Positions 27,813 through 36,514 of a DNA stretch of 55,951 bases are shown here, piece by piece; the first letter of the stretch is position 1, and every line of letters starts with the position of its first letter. Source of the stretch: an uncultured Opitutaceae bacterium (GTDB lineage Bacteria; Verrucomicrobiota; Verrucomicrobiia; Opitutales; Opitutaceae); assembly GCA_937902925.1 (NCBI GenBank), contig CALFNN010000031.1, forward strand, positions 1-55,951, written 5' to 3'. The notes under the pieces were generated by a model, which did no database searches, was not told where the DNA came from, and saw nothing but the letters and a program-made list of their open reading frames with translations. The position numbers and the translations under genes are program-made.

Positions 27813-28850
27813 TCAGGGTTTGACGGGTGCCGGGGCCGGCGGTTTCGCGGGAGCCCCATCGGCACCGACGACAACGGGCGTGCCGACCTCCACCTTGCCA
27901 TCGCGCACGGGGCGCTTGATCAGCGTCTCGGCCTCATCCATTTCCCGGCCAAAATAGGGTGCTGCAGTCGCGATGAGCGCGGGCAGCGTTTGCTCCTGCG
28001 AAACGCCCTTGGCCGCCACCGTCATCCGCGTGCGCCAGAGCAGTCGCCGGTGATTTTGGGCCAGGGACTGGTAGTCGTAGGCGGATGCGACGACGTAGTA
28101 AACGTCGTCGGCGGTCTGATCCAGGAGGAACTCGTTTTTCGGGTTCCGCATCTTGAAAAGGTTGATCGGGTTCGCGAACGCCATCATCTCGGGTGTCATC
28201 GGCGACTGGCCGCCGGGCGCCACGTGCGTGTCGGCGGCGTCGCTCATGGCCTGCGCCTGATTGAAGAGGTCGAGCAATTCCTTCGCGAATTTCTCGCCAC
28301 CGACGAGGGAGGCGCGATCGAGCATGTTGCGGGCGACCTGGTCGCCGGACAGCGAGGGGTTTTCCTCGTCGCCCTCGACGAGAATGTTGTCCGAACCCCA
28401 CGAGTAGAAAACGGCCAGCGTCGGCGGCTGGGCCGGCGGCTTGGCCGGCAGGAAGCCGTTTTTGGCGAGGGCGCTGGTGAGGATGCGTTCCACCTCTTCT
28501 CTGGGAAAAATTTTCTTCTCGCCGCCGGGATCGCCCAGTTGGTGATAGCCGCTGGACTCGGCGATGTAGTAAGCGGGGTGTTCCGGCGTGACCGGGGTCA
28601 CCTTCTTGCCCTCATCCGTCATCTCGGTGATGACCGTGAGCTCAAGGTTGGGGTTTTGTTGAAACGACTTGGGCAGGAGCGAAAACACCCACTGCGTCGA
28701 CTCGGGCGATTTCGGCGGCTTGAGTTGCGGCACGGGTCCGGGGATGACGGGCGCGGGAGGGGGGGTGAGCATCGGCGCGGCGCCCGATTGGGCGCGCAGG
28801 ACAGGCAGCAGGCAGAAAAAAGCCGCGAGGCAGGCGAGGCGGGATTTCAT
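27813..28850 (-). CDS. Exported protein of unknown function, tandem paralogue B
   Basis: Starting at ATG 28850 the product has 345 residues with a signal peptide (MKSRLACLAAFFCLLPVLRA) and a Pro-rich linker. I do not recognise the family. Shared with its upstream neighbour are WVFSLLPKSFQQNPNLELTV, ITEMTDEG, PEHPAYYI, LAVFYSWGSDN, ADDVYYVVASAYDY, WRTRMTV and PYFGREMDEAETLIKRPV. No membrane helix or catalytic motif stands out. The frame can start at 28865 (MNPPAMKS), but the Met before KSRL gives the better signal peptide. It lies 56 bases after the stop of the paralogue and is probably co-transcribed with it. A periplasmic or secreted role is inferred. Confidence 0.8.
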   Translation of the reverse strand: MKSRLACLAAFFCLLPVLRAQSGAAPMLTPPPAPVIPGPVPQLKPPKSPESTQWVFSLLPKSFQQNPNLELTVITEMTDEGKKVTPVTPEHPAYYIAESSGYHQLGDPGGEKKIFPREEVERILTSALAKNGFLPAKPPAQPPTLAVFYSWGSDNILVEGDEENPSLSGDQVARNMLDRASLVGGEKFAKELLDLFNQAQAMSDAADTHVAPGGQSPMTPEMMAFANPINLFKMRNPKNEFLLDQTADDVYYVVASAYDYQSLAQNHRRLLWRTRMTVAAKGVSQEQTLPALIATAAPYFGREMDEAETLIKRPVRDGKVEVGTPVVVGADGAPAKPPAPAPVKP

Positions 28851-28906
28851 GGCGGGAGGATTCAATGGGAAAGAGTGGGGGAGTCGCGAGTGGCATCCGG
28901 CTTCGC

Positions 28907-29893
28907 TTAAAGCCTGGGCGGCGGGTCGGCGGCGGTGGCGGGGCTGACCACGGTCGGCGTGCCGATTTCAACCTTGCCGTCGCGCACGGCGCGCTTGGTC
29001 AGGATTTCGACGTCGTCCATTTCGCGGCCGAAGTAAGGGGCGGCGCTGGCCACGAGCGTCGGCAGCGCCTGGTCCTGCGAAACGCCGCGGGACGCCACGG
29101 TCATCCGGGTGCGCCAGAGGAGCGTGGGCGGCTTTTGGCCGAGCGTCCGGTAGTCGTAGGCGGACGCGACCACGAAGTAGACGTCGTCGGCCATTTGATC
29201 GACGAGGAACTCGTTTTTCGCGCGCTTCATCCTGTAGGCGTTCATCGGGTCGATGAACTCCATCCCCGGACCCATGTCCGGACCGTGCGTGGTCGGCGTG
29301 GCGGAAGCGTTGGTTTCCTCGGCGGTGAAGATCCGCCGCATCTCGCCCGCGAATTTTTCGCCCCCGACCAGCGCGGCGCGGTCGAGGAGATTGCGGGCGA
29401 CCTGCTCCGCCGATTGCGCCGGGTTCTCCTCGTCGACGTCGTGGAGCAGCTTGTGCGAGCCCCAAGTGTAGAAAACGGCCAGCGAGGGCGGCTGGTCCGG
29501 CTCGCGGGCGGGGCGATAACCATTCGCCGCGAGGGACTTGGTCAGAATGCCCTCCACGTCCGCCTGGGGCAGGATTTTTTCATCGGCAGAGGGATCGCCG
29601 AAACCGTGCGCGCCCATCGACTGCGTGATGAAATAGGCCGGATGCTCCGGGGTCACGGCCGGGCGCTCCGCGCCGTCGTCGGTCATCTCGGTGATAACGG
29701 TCAGTTCGAGGTTGGGGTTTTGCTGCAGCGATTTGGGCAGCAGCCGGAACACCCACTGCGAGGACGGGGCGTGACTGGCCGGCTTCGGCGCAGTTGCCGA
29801 AGGCACGTCGGGCGTGGGCGCGGCGACCGGTGGCGCGACCTGGGCGTGCGCGGAGAGCAGCAGCAAAGGCGCGAGAAAGGCGCGAGCGTGCAT
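28907..29893 (-). CDS. Exported protein of unknown function, tandem paralogue A
   Basis: This 328-residue protein opens with a short signal peptide (MHARAFLAPLLLLSAHAQ) and a Pro/Ala-rich linker, then a domain of about 270 residues nearly colinear with the next gene downstream. Conserved blocks include WVFRLLPKSLQQNPNLELTV, PEHPAYFI, ILPQADVEGILTKSLAANGY, LAVFYTWGSHKLL, NEFLVDQMADDVYFVVASAY and WRTRMTVASRGVSQDQALP. The two proteins differ most in the linker and in the central segment. It is the first gene of the pair in transcription order. I know no characterised homologue and cannot assign a function. Confidence 0.8.
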   Translation of the reverse strand: MHARAFLAPLLLLSAHAQVAPPVAAPTPDVPSATAPKPASHAPSSQWVFRLLPKSLQQNPNLELTVITEMTDDGAERPAVTPEHPAYFITQSMGAHGFGDPSADEKILPQADVEGILTKSLAANGYRPAREPDQPPSLAVFYTWGSHKLLHDVDEENPAQSAEQVARNLLDRAALVGGEKFAGEMRRIFTAEETNASATPTTHGPDMGPGMEFIDPMNAYRMKRAKNEFLVDQMADDVYFVVASAYDYRTLGQKPPTLLWRTRMTVASRGVSQDQALPTLVASAAPYFGREMDDVEILTKRAVRDGKVEIGTPTVVSPATAADPPPRL

Positions 29894-30029
29894 GGTGTAG
29901 GTTGGCTGACCTAAGGACGCCCGGCGGCGCTTTTGGTTGCCTGCAGGAAGGCAGGACAGTCTGGCAACGCGCAGGGGTGCTCCCCCTAGGCGGCGACAAA
30001 CACTGGTGGACGTGCCGCCGTGGCGGTCG

Positions 30030-30782
30030 TCAGGAAATCAGGCCTCGCGCGACCAGAGCGTCGAGCGTGTGCGCCAGAATATCCATCGGTGCGCCATCCG
30101 CCATGATCCGCACGAGCAGGTTCTGTCGATCGTAGTAGGCGGCGAGGGGTTGGGTGGCGGACTCGTAGGCTTCGAGCCGGACGCGCACGGCCTCGGGGCG
30201 ATCGTCCGGGCGCTGGGTCAGGGCGGCGCCACACTGGTCGCAGATGCCGGGCCGGCGCGGTGGATGCGTGGTGGCATGGAAAACAGCCTTGCACTTCGGG
30301 CACACGAGGCGGCCGCTGATCCGGGTGACGATTTGGTCGAGCGGCAGTTCGTAGCTGATGACGGCGTCGAGGCGCACCTGCACGGTTTCGAGATGCGCGT
30401 CCAGCGCCGTGGCCTGCGCCAGCGTGCGGGGAAATCCGTCGAGCATGAAGCCGCCGCGGCAGAGCAGGCAATGATCGCGCTCGCGGACCATGGCGAGGAC
30501 GGTGTCGTCGCTCACGAGTTCGCCGTTCTGCATTGCCGCCTGCGCGCGGGCCATGGCGGAGCCGGGTGCGGCGGGATGGCCTTTCGCGGCGCGAAACACG
30601 TCGCCGGTGGAAAGCGGGCAGGCGCCGAGGGAGTTGCAGAGAAGTTCGCCCTGGGTGCCCTTGCCGACACCGGGCGGACCGAGTAGAACAAGGCGCCACG
30701 TGCGGCGCACCACCGGGGGAGGTTGCAGGCAGACGGCTTCGCCACCGTGCAACCATGCGGTCCGATCGCGATGCTGGGGCAT
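30030..30782 (-). CDS. adk: Adenylate kinase with extended N terminus
   Basis: The 250-residue product is an adenylate kinase: P-loop LLGPPGVGKGTQ, AMP-binding LSTGDVFRAAKG, GFMLDGFPRTLAQA, and a long-form LID domain with Cys4 zinc ligands (VCPKCK and ICDQCG). The LID is followed by QRPDDRPEAVRVRLEAY and TQPLAAYY. It interconverts ATP+AMP and 2 ADP. It is unusual in having about 28 residues before the P-loop strand, in the P-loop sequence (canonical GAPGAGKGT), and in an additional CLLC before GGFML. ATG 30782 is used; GTG starts nearer the P-loop exist and would give a canonical N terminus. It follows the candidate PPi-PEPCK gene by 76 bases on the same strand. It may be a second, specialised copy, since housekeeping adk usually lies in the ribosomal-protein cluster. 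Confidence 0.87.
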   Translation of the reverse strand: MPQHRDRTAWLHGGEAVCLQPPPVVRRTWRLVLLGPPGVGKGTQGELLCNSLGACPLSTGDVFRAAKGHPAAPGSAMARAQAAMQNGELVSDDTVLAMVRERDHCLLCRGGFMLDGFPRTLAQATALDAHLETVQVRLDAVISYELPLDQIVTRISGRLVCPKCKAVFHATTHPPRRPGICDQCGAALTQRPDDRPEAVRVRLEAYESATQPLAAYYDRQNLLVRIMADGAPMDILAHTLDALVARGLIS

Positions 30783-30858
30783 GGCCCGAGTATGCCAGCA
30801 AACGGCCCCGGGGGCGGCGCCGATATTGGCCAAACCTGTGCGGATTTTGACCGGTCCG

Positions 30859-33800
30859 CTAAGCCCGGCCGGCGGCCGGAACCGGCTGGGCGGCGGCGAT
30901 CGTCGGGTCGGCGCCAAGCGTGCCGCGGAGTCGTTCCAGATATTCCGGTGCACGCGCTTCGCGGGCCGCAGTGCGAATGGCGGCGAGGCGGTCGCCGATC
31001 CCGAGGCGCTCGGCGACGTCCGCGTAGTTCGGCCGCGCGAGGAATTTCTCGAGGTAGCGCGCCTGCGATTCCCGCAGATGGAGGTCGATCGTGCGCTGGG
31101 CCTCGAGGCGGCCGCGATACCAGTCGCTCGCGAGGACGGCTTCCCGGGTGAAGAGCGCACGGAACGCGGGATCGTCCGGCCCGCGGCCCTCCCACGTGCC
31201 GTCGCGCATCACGTGCAGCAGCGCGCGGAGCGGCGGCACGGCCTGGCTGACGGAGTCGTCGGCGAAATAGTGCGCGGCCGCGTCGCGCATGGCCGCGACG
31301 ATGTTGTCGACGCCGTCGGCGAAGACCTCGACGCCTTGCGTTTCGGGTCGGAGAAACTCCTCGTTGAAGAGCGAACTCGGGTTGCCGAGCACGCGGCCGA
31401 AAAAGGTCTGGACGAAGCGCGCGGTGATGCGCCAGCCGAGCCGGCTGGCGAGCACGCGCCGGCCGTGGTGGTCAAAATCGGCGCAACGCTCGAGGTGGCC
31501 CTCCGCGATGAGATACTTCGTGTCGCGCTCGGCCGGAGTCATGCGGCACCAGATCTCGGGCACGAGCAAACTGATGTCGTGGTCCACGCGATGACGGGGA
31601 CCGACCCAGCCGGCGGCGGTGGAAAAGATCGGCAGCCCGGTGAGCACGAAGGAGACGAAGGCGGCGTTGAGATCGTAGACGGGCGGGAGCGCGTTGAACG
31701 GGCCCTTGGTCAGCGCACCCTCGGAGCCCGCACCCGTCGTCGACGGCGACTTGCCCGTGAGGCTGGCGATGAGGTCCATGAACGCCTCGGGGAGCTCCTG
31801 ATAGTGGATCGGGTTGAAGACGCAGAGCGGGCGGATGCCGGGCTCGGGCGGATTCAGGCGGCGGCCCATCAGCACGGAGCCGACGGGAAATGGCGCGGGC
31901 TGGTCGGGCGTGAGCCGCCGGTAGAGCCGTGCGCCGGTCTGGGCCAGATAGGTGGCGCGCGGATCCTCGAGGTCGGGACGCACCTGGAGATAGCGCGGAT
32001 TCTTCGACGGTTTGCCGTCGACGAGGCGCGGGTGCGCGGGCGACACGAGGTAATCGGGCCGCTCGGCCGCGACAAATTCGCGGAAAATCTTCTGCACCGG
32101 CGCCGTGAAGGATTCGAAGGCGAGCGTGTCCTCGACGATGGCGCGGGCGGTGTCGCGGGTGAGGGCCTCGTAATTGGAGAAGAAATTTCCCCCGCGGCCG
32201 AAGTCGCGCTCGGTGCGCTTGTCGTAACCGCGCACGATGGCATCGTCGGGGCGCTGGAAAAGACGGAGTTCGCAATTGTGGACGAACTTCAACGAGGGCT
32301 CGGTGACCCACTGCGGCAGGCACGGCACCTGGCTGCGCGGCGCCACGGTCGAGGCCGTGATGTCGTCCTCGGCCTGGATTTTCTCCGCGGGAAAAAAGTC
32401 CGACCGCAGCGTGAAGGTGCGCCAGCCGCCCTCGCGGGTGTAGCCGACCCGGAGGTAGTTCGTGACGAGGCGTTCCTTGTGGTATTTGAGCTCGTTGCCG
32501 GGCCGGGCGTTGATCGTGTCGACGGTGAATTGCTGGCGCCAGTCGGCGCCCCATTCGGGCTTGTAGAGGCGCTTGAGGAGCAGCACGAGATCGCGCACCG
32601 AGCGCGGGATGGTCGCGAGCCACGCGTTGTATTCGTCGGTGTAGTCGGAGCTGCGGCTGAGCAGCTTGACGACGGAGCCGAGCGAGCGCTGGGGGCTGAG
32701 AATCGAGCGTCCGCGGGGCTGGTTGTGCGCGGGATTGCGAAAACGCTCGTGGTAGTCGCGACCCAGGATCACCTCGACGGCATCGAGGTCGCGCGCGAGG
32801 TCGCTGACGAAGACGGGCCCGGCGAACATCGCGTCGGCGATCGGCTTGGAAATCTCGGATTTGCCGCCGCCGGACACGGTGCACGGTTTGTGGCAGAGCA
32901 GGCCCTCGGCGGTGGTGCCGCGGAGGCGCCATTGGTGGGTCTCGTCGGGCTTGGCCATCTCGACTTTGTAGCCGGACGGCAGGACGTAGGTGATGCCGGG
33001 GAGCAGTTTCAGCTTTTGCTCCGCGCCGCCGGCGTCGGGCCACGCGATGCGCTGGGTGCGCAGATCGAACCGCGCGTCGGACGGAACGTAATAGACGTCG
33101 GCATGGAGGCGGTCGCGCGCCCAGCCGCCCGGCTGGACCTCGGCGCGGTCGCCGAGCAAGGCGAGCGACTCGGCGAACGTGTGCGTCACGTCGGGGAGGT
33201 TTGGATTGAGCGTGAAATCCTCGCCGAGATCGTAGCTCGGGAAAACGATCGCACCGCCCGCATGTTCCTCCTCGGCGCGACCGAGGAGATTCGCGGCGAA
33301 GCTGATCTGGGTCTTCACCTCCTTCTTGCAGTAGCCGAAATAGTTGTCGGAGATCAGGGTGACGATCACGCCCGAGGCATCGCGCGCGGTGAGCTTGAAG
33401 GGCGTGCCGTCGTTGTAGGGCTCGGCGGCGTCGCGCCAGCACATGCCGTCGCGGCGCTGGCGCTCCGTGGCGTCCTCCCAACGGGGCAGGCCGAGTTCGC
33501 GCTTGGTGATGCCGTTGAGGTGCGGCGCGAGGATGACGCAGCCGGTGTGGCCGGTCCAGTGCCCGGGATCGAGCGCGGCGTCGTTTTCGGGCAGATGCGG
33601 GTCGCCGGCGTTGCCGAAGATGCTTTCGACGAAGTCGAGGTTCGCCACGAGGCTGCCCGGGACGAAGAACCGCGTCTCCATCGCGCGGAGGGGCGAGAAT
33701 CCCGGGACTTCCGGCACGACGACGGGGCGCAGGTGGAGCGACACGAAACATTCCGCCTGGGTCGATTCCGCCGCGGTGAATGGCAGGCGGAGGAAATCGG

Positions 33801-34326
33801 GGGTCGATTGAAACGCCCGGGCGAGCAGCCGGGCGAAGACTCCGGGGGGCACCGCCTTTTTGTCGTTGGGGATCGGCAGGCCGCCCTCGGTGACGTGGAA
33901 GATGCCCTGGGTTGTGCGGCGGTCGCTGCGCGGGTTGTGGAGCACGCCCTGGCGCACGCGACGCGAGGAGAGGATGCCGCCGTTGTGGGCATCGCGGGTC
34001 GGGGGCAGCGAGAGCGCGCGGGCGAGGCCGGGTCGGTCGAGCACCAGCGTGGCGGCCGGAAGCCGCGGGACCTCAGCGACGCCCTCCAGCGTGTCGTAGA
34101 GGAAGTTCTGGATGCGCTGGTCGACCGGGCAGAGGTGCTGGGCGAGCGCGCGGTCTTTTTCCCGGCTGAGGGTCAGAAAATGGTCGACGAAACCGGCAAA
34201 CGCGTCGTTGCCAGCGAGAGCCACGCCGGGCTGGCCGATTTCCCGAAGTTTCAGGTTGAGATAGGCGAGGAGGCGCGGGTCGTTCGGATCGGGCAGCGAG
34301 GGCAGGGCGGTGGTCAGCGAAGGCAT
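30859..34326 (-). CDS. Large protein, candidate PPi-type phosphoenolpyruvate carboxykinase
   Basis: This 1,155-residue cytoplasmic protein (no signal peptide or membrane helix) has a glycine-rich loop TVSGGGKSEISKPIADAM at about residue 480 and, before it, DNYFGYCKKEVKTQISFAAN and EEHAGGAIVFPSYDLGEDF. I read these as equivalents of the PEPCK P-loop and of the metal/substrate-binding YAGEMKKG segment. Known PPi-type PEPCKs (Entamoeba, Propionibacterium) are of similar size, around 1,100-1,200 residues, and make PEP or oxaloacetate using PPi/Pi instead of nucleotide. The assignment rests on motif recall and size and is therefore tentative. ATG 34326 is preferred; a GTG at 34395 would add 23 residues. 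The adenylate kinase gene lies just downstream. Confidence 0.6.
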   Translation of the reverse strand: MPSLTTALPSLPDPNDPRLLAYLNLKLREIGQPGVALAGNDAFAGFVDHFLTLSREKDRALAQHLCPVDQRIQNFLYDTLEGVAEVPRLPAATLVLDRPGLARALSLPPTRDAHNGGILSSRRVRQGVLHNPRSDRRTTQGIFHVTEGGLPIPNDKKAVPPGVFARLLARAFQSTPDFLRLPFTAAESTQAECFVSLHLRPVVVPEVPGFSPLRAMETRFFVPGSLVANLDFVESIFGNAGDPHLPENDAALDPGHWTGHTGCVILAPHLNGITKRELGLPRWEDATERQRRDGMCWRDAAEPYNDGTPFKLTARDASGVIVTLISDNYFGYCKKEVKTQISFAANLLGRAEEEHAGGAIVFPSYDLGEDFTLNPNLPDVTHTFAESLALLGDRAEVQPGGWARDRLHADVYYVPSDARFDLRTQRIAWPDAGGAEQKLKLLPGITYVLPSGYKVEMAKPDETHQWRLRGTTAEGLLCHKPCTVSGGGKSEISKPIADAMFAGPVFVSDLARDLDAVEVILGRDYHERFRNPAHNQPRGRSILSPQRSLGSVVKLLSRSSDYTDEYNAWLATIPRSVRDLVLLLKRLYKPEWGADWRQQFTVDTINARPGNELKYHKERLVTNYLRVGYTREGGWRTFTLRSDFFPAEKIQAEDDITASTVAPRSQVPCLPQWVTEPSLKFVHNCELRLFQRPDDAIVRGYDKRTERDFGRGGNFFSNYEALTRDTARAIVEDTLAFESFTAPVQKIFREFVAAERPDYLVSPAHPRLVDGKPSKNPRYLQVRPDLEDPRATYLAQTGARLYRRLTPDQPAPFPVGSVLMGRRLNPPEPGIRPLCVFNPIHYQELPEAFMDLIASLTGKSPSTTGAGSEGALTKGPFNALPPVYDLNAAFVSFVLTGLPIFSTAAGWVGPRHRVDHDISLLVPEIWCRMTPAERDTKYLIAEGHLERCADFDHHGRRVLASRLGWRITARFVQTFFGRVLGNPSSLFNEEFLRPETQGVEVFADGVDNIVAAMRDAAAHYFADDSVSQAVPPLRALLHVMRDGTWEGRGPDDPAFRALFTREAVLASDWYRGRLEAQRTIDLHLRESQARYLEKFLARPNYADVAERLGIGDRLAAIRTAAREARAPEYLERLRGTLGADPTIAAAQPVPAAGRA

Positions 34327-34530
34327 TTCGGGAGAGTGAGCGGTGGAGTTAAGCGAACGAAAAAGGACCGGCGCAACCTCGGAAGCCGGTTTCACACCAG
34401 AACAGGCAAAAAAAAGACGGTGATTTTGGCCAGCAGGATTCAGGTGAAACCCTCACTTCGATTTCGACAAAGGGGGTCGATATGTGCATTGAGGCACCTT
34501 CGTTTTTCGATCCGAGGCGCCTTTCGACCG

Positions 34531-34722
34531 ATGAATTCTCCCGACCCCGTCGTCCTTCGCCAGCTCCCGGTGATTCACAAAATCATCCAGGACGAAACTT
34601 GGCTCGAGGGCGAGCGACGTGGCTGTAAGGTTGCCACCGACGATCCCGTGGTGCGTGAAAATGTCTGCCGGGTGGTGCTGCGCGTGGGTCAGCAGTTGCG
34701 GGATTCGCTGGTCAAAGGCTAG
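34531..34722 (+). CDS. Small protein of unknown function
   Basis: A 63-residue frame from ATG 34531 encodes MNSPDPVVLRQLPVIHKI..., with an acidic/basic amphipathic middle (DETWLEGERRG) and a C-terminal helix (RENVCRVVLRVGQQLRDSL). It lies in the gap between the divergent PPi-PEPCK candidate and the export adaptor gene, and its translation looks like a compact helical protein rather than the Arg/Pro-rich shadow frames common here. I do not recognise a named family. It is not preceded by a strong ribosome-binding site. Confidence 0.55.
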   Translation: MNSPDPVVLRQLPVIHKIIQDETWLEGERRGCKVATDDPVVRENVCRVVLRVGQQLRDSLVKG

Positions 34723-34923
34723 CCTTCGGCCCGGTTGCGGGCGGTTGTGCGCGCGACGCCCGGCGTTACCGCCTGTGGACTCGGCCGAGTGGGAATTGGC
34801 CGGCTCGGTGGGACTGTTTGTCGGGTTCCATTGCCTTCGAACCAACTTATCCGCCGTTCGTATCGTTAATTGACCGGTTGGCAGCACGGTGCTTGCCGGA
34901 CGTTCCGATTTTGCCACCGTGGC

Positions 34924-36492
34924 ATGATGGAAAAGCAACCGCCCGCTCCCAACGACCCGGTGTCTGCCGCCCCGCGGCTCCCCGATCTTAGCGACATGGG
35001 AGAAGAGCCCGTCGCGCCGCGCGCCAAGGGGTTCGGCGGTCTCGTGAAGTGGGGCATCGTCATCCTGATTGCCGCCGGGGCCTTCATCTGGTGGCGCCGT
35101 TCCGGAGAGGTTGCCGCCACCACGGTGGCCTTCCGCACTGCCGCCGTGCAGCGGGGTGACGTCACGCAGACGGTCACCGGCAGCGGCTCGCTTTCGGCCC
35201 TGACGACCGTCGACGTCGGCAGCCAGGTTTCCGGCAACATCCTGAAACGCTACGTGGACTTCAACGATGTCGTCACGGAGGGGCAGTTGCTGGCCGAGAT
35301 CGATCCGTCGACCTACGAGGCGCGGCTGTTCCAGGCCGACGCCAACCTCCAATCCGTGCAGGCCGCGCTCGACCTCAAGCAGCTCAATGTCACCCGCTCC
35401 GCCGAGCTGCTCACCAAGCGGCTGATCGCCCAGTCGGATTTCGACCAGGTGAGCGCCGAACTCCGCCAGCAGCAGGCCTCGGCGAAAAACGCCGAGGCCG
35501 CGGTGAAGAGCGCGAAGCTCGACCTCGACCGCTGCAAGATCTACTCGCCGGTCAAGGGCGTCGTGCTCAAGCGCTCCGTCGATGTCGGCCAGACTGTGCA
35601 GTCGAACTATTCGGTCGCGACGCTTTTCACCATCGCCGGCGATCTCAGCCAGATGGAAATCGAGGCCGCGATCTCCGAGGCTGACATTGGCAACGTCGAG
35701 TCGGGCCAGTCCGTGACGTTCACGGTCGACGCGTTTCCCGGGCGCACGTTCCAGGGCAAGGTCCGGCAGGTCCGCAACAATTCCACCATTGCCAACAACG
35801 TCGTCACTTACCCGACGATCATCTCGGCCGACAATTCCGACCTGAGGCTGCGCCCCGGCATGACCGCCAACATCATCATCGCCACCACCCGGCGGACCAA
35901 CGTCCTCCGGCTGCCCAACTCCGCGCTGCGCTTCAAGCCACCCGAGGGTGCGACGGTCCTCGCCGCCGCGGCCAGTCCCGAGGGCGAGGGGCCGTCGCTT
36001 GACCAACTTCCGCTGGAAATCCGCCAGCGCCTGCTCGCCCAGTTCGACAAGAACGGCGACGGGAAACTCGACGCCGACGAGCGAACCGCCATGGCCGCCG
36101 CGATGCGGGCGCGGATGGCCGCGGCGGGTGCGGGCGGTGGCGGAGGTTTTGGGCCGCCGGGTGGAGGGGGCTTCGGTGGCGGCGGCATGGGCGGAGGCGG
36201 CATGGGCGGTGGCTTTGGCGCCGGCCGCGGTCCGTCCGGCGGGGCGCAGCGCGCGACACTCTACATCGTCAACGGCACGCCGAACGCCGCCGGCCAGGCC
36301 GCGGGATCGCTCCAGGCGGTCATGGTCCGCGTCGGCGTGAGCGACGCTTCCAACGTCGAGATTCTTTCCGGCGTGAAGGAGGGCGACGTCGTCGCAATCG
36401 GGACGGTGACGGCCCAGGCCGCCGCCGCGGCGAGCGGCGGCACCAACAATATCTTCGGCCCGCCGCGTCCGCCCGGCGCTCCCAAGAAATGA
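34924..36492 (+). CDS. MacA-like periplasmic adaptor with EF-hand insertion
   Basis: The 522-residue protein (start ATG 34924; the open frame begins at a TTG at 34870) has a cytoplasmic tail, a membrane helix (VKWGIVILIAAGAFIWWRR, about residues 39-57) and then a HlyD/MacA-type adaptor: biotinyl-lipoyl half motif SQVSGNILKRYVDFNDVV, a coiled-coil hairpin (about 120-190), and beta-barrel domains (VTFTVDAFPGRTFQGKV). Unusually, residues 375-386 form an EF-hand loop (DKNGDGKLDADE), followed by a Gly-rich tract of about 50 residues before the final membrane-proximal domain. It would join the MacB-like ABC transporter downstream to an outer-membrane channel; no TolC homologue is in the window. The ATPase gene starts 22 bases after its stop. 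Confidence 0.88.
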   Translation: MMEKQPPAPNDPVSAAPRLPDLSDMGEEPVAPRAKGFGGLVKWGIVILIAAGAFIWWRRSGEVAATTVAFRTAAVQRGDVTQTVTGSGSLSALTTVDVGSQVSGNILKRYVDFNDVVTEGQLLAEIDPSTYEARLFQADANLQSVQAALDLKQLNVTRSAELLTKRLIAQSDFDQVSAELRQQQASAKNAEAAVKSAKLDLDRCKIYSPVKGVVLKRSVDVGQTVQSNYSVATLFTIAGDLSQMEIEAAISEADIGNVESGQSVTFTVDAFPGRTFQGKVRQVRNNSTIANNVVTYPTIISADNSDLRLRPGMTANIIIATTRRTNVLRLPNSALRFKPPEGATVLAAAASPEGEGPSLDQLPLEIRQRLLAQFDKNGDGKLDADERTAMAAAMRARMAAAGAGGGGGFGPPGGGGFGGGGMGGGGMGGGFGAGRGPSGGAQRATLYIVNGTPNAAGQAAGSLQAVMVRVGVSDASNVEILSGVKEGDVVAIGTVTAQAAAAASGGTNNIFGPPRPPGAPKK

Positions 36493-36514
36493 TACCGCCG
36501 GTTTCCTTCGCCGC

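Noticed and set aside
30490-34722. A 1,410-codon open frame antisense to the PEPCK candidate and adenylate kinase
   Set aside because: No family resemblance and shadow-type composition. Only its last 63 codons, beyond the antisense overlap, look independently plausible and are listed as a separate small gene.
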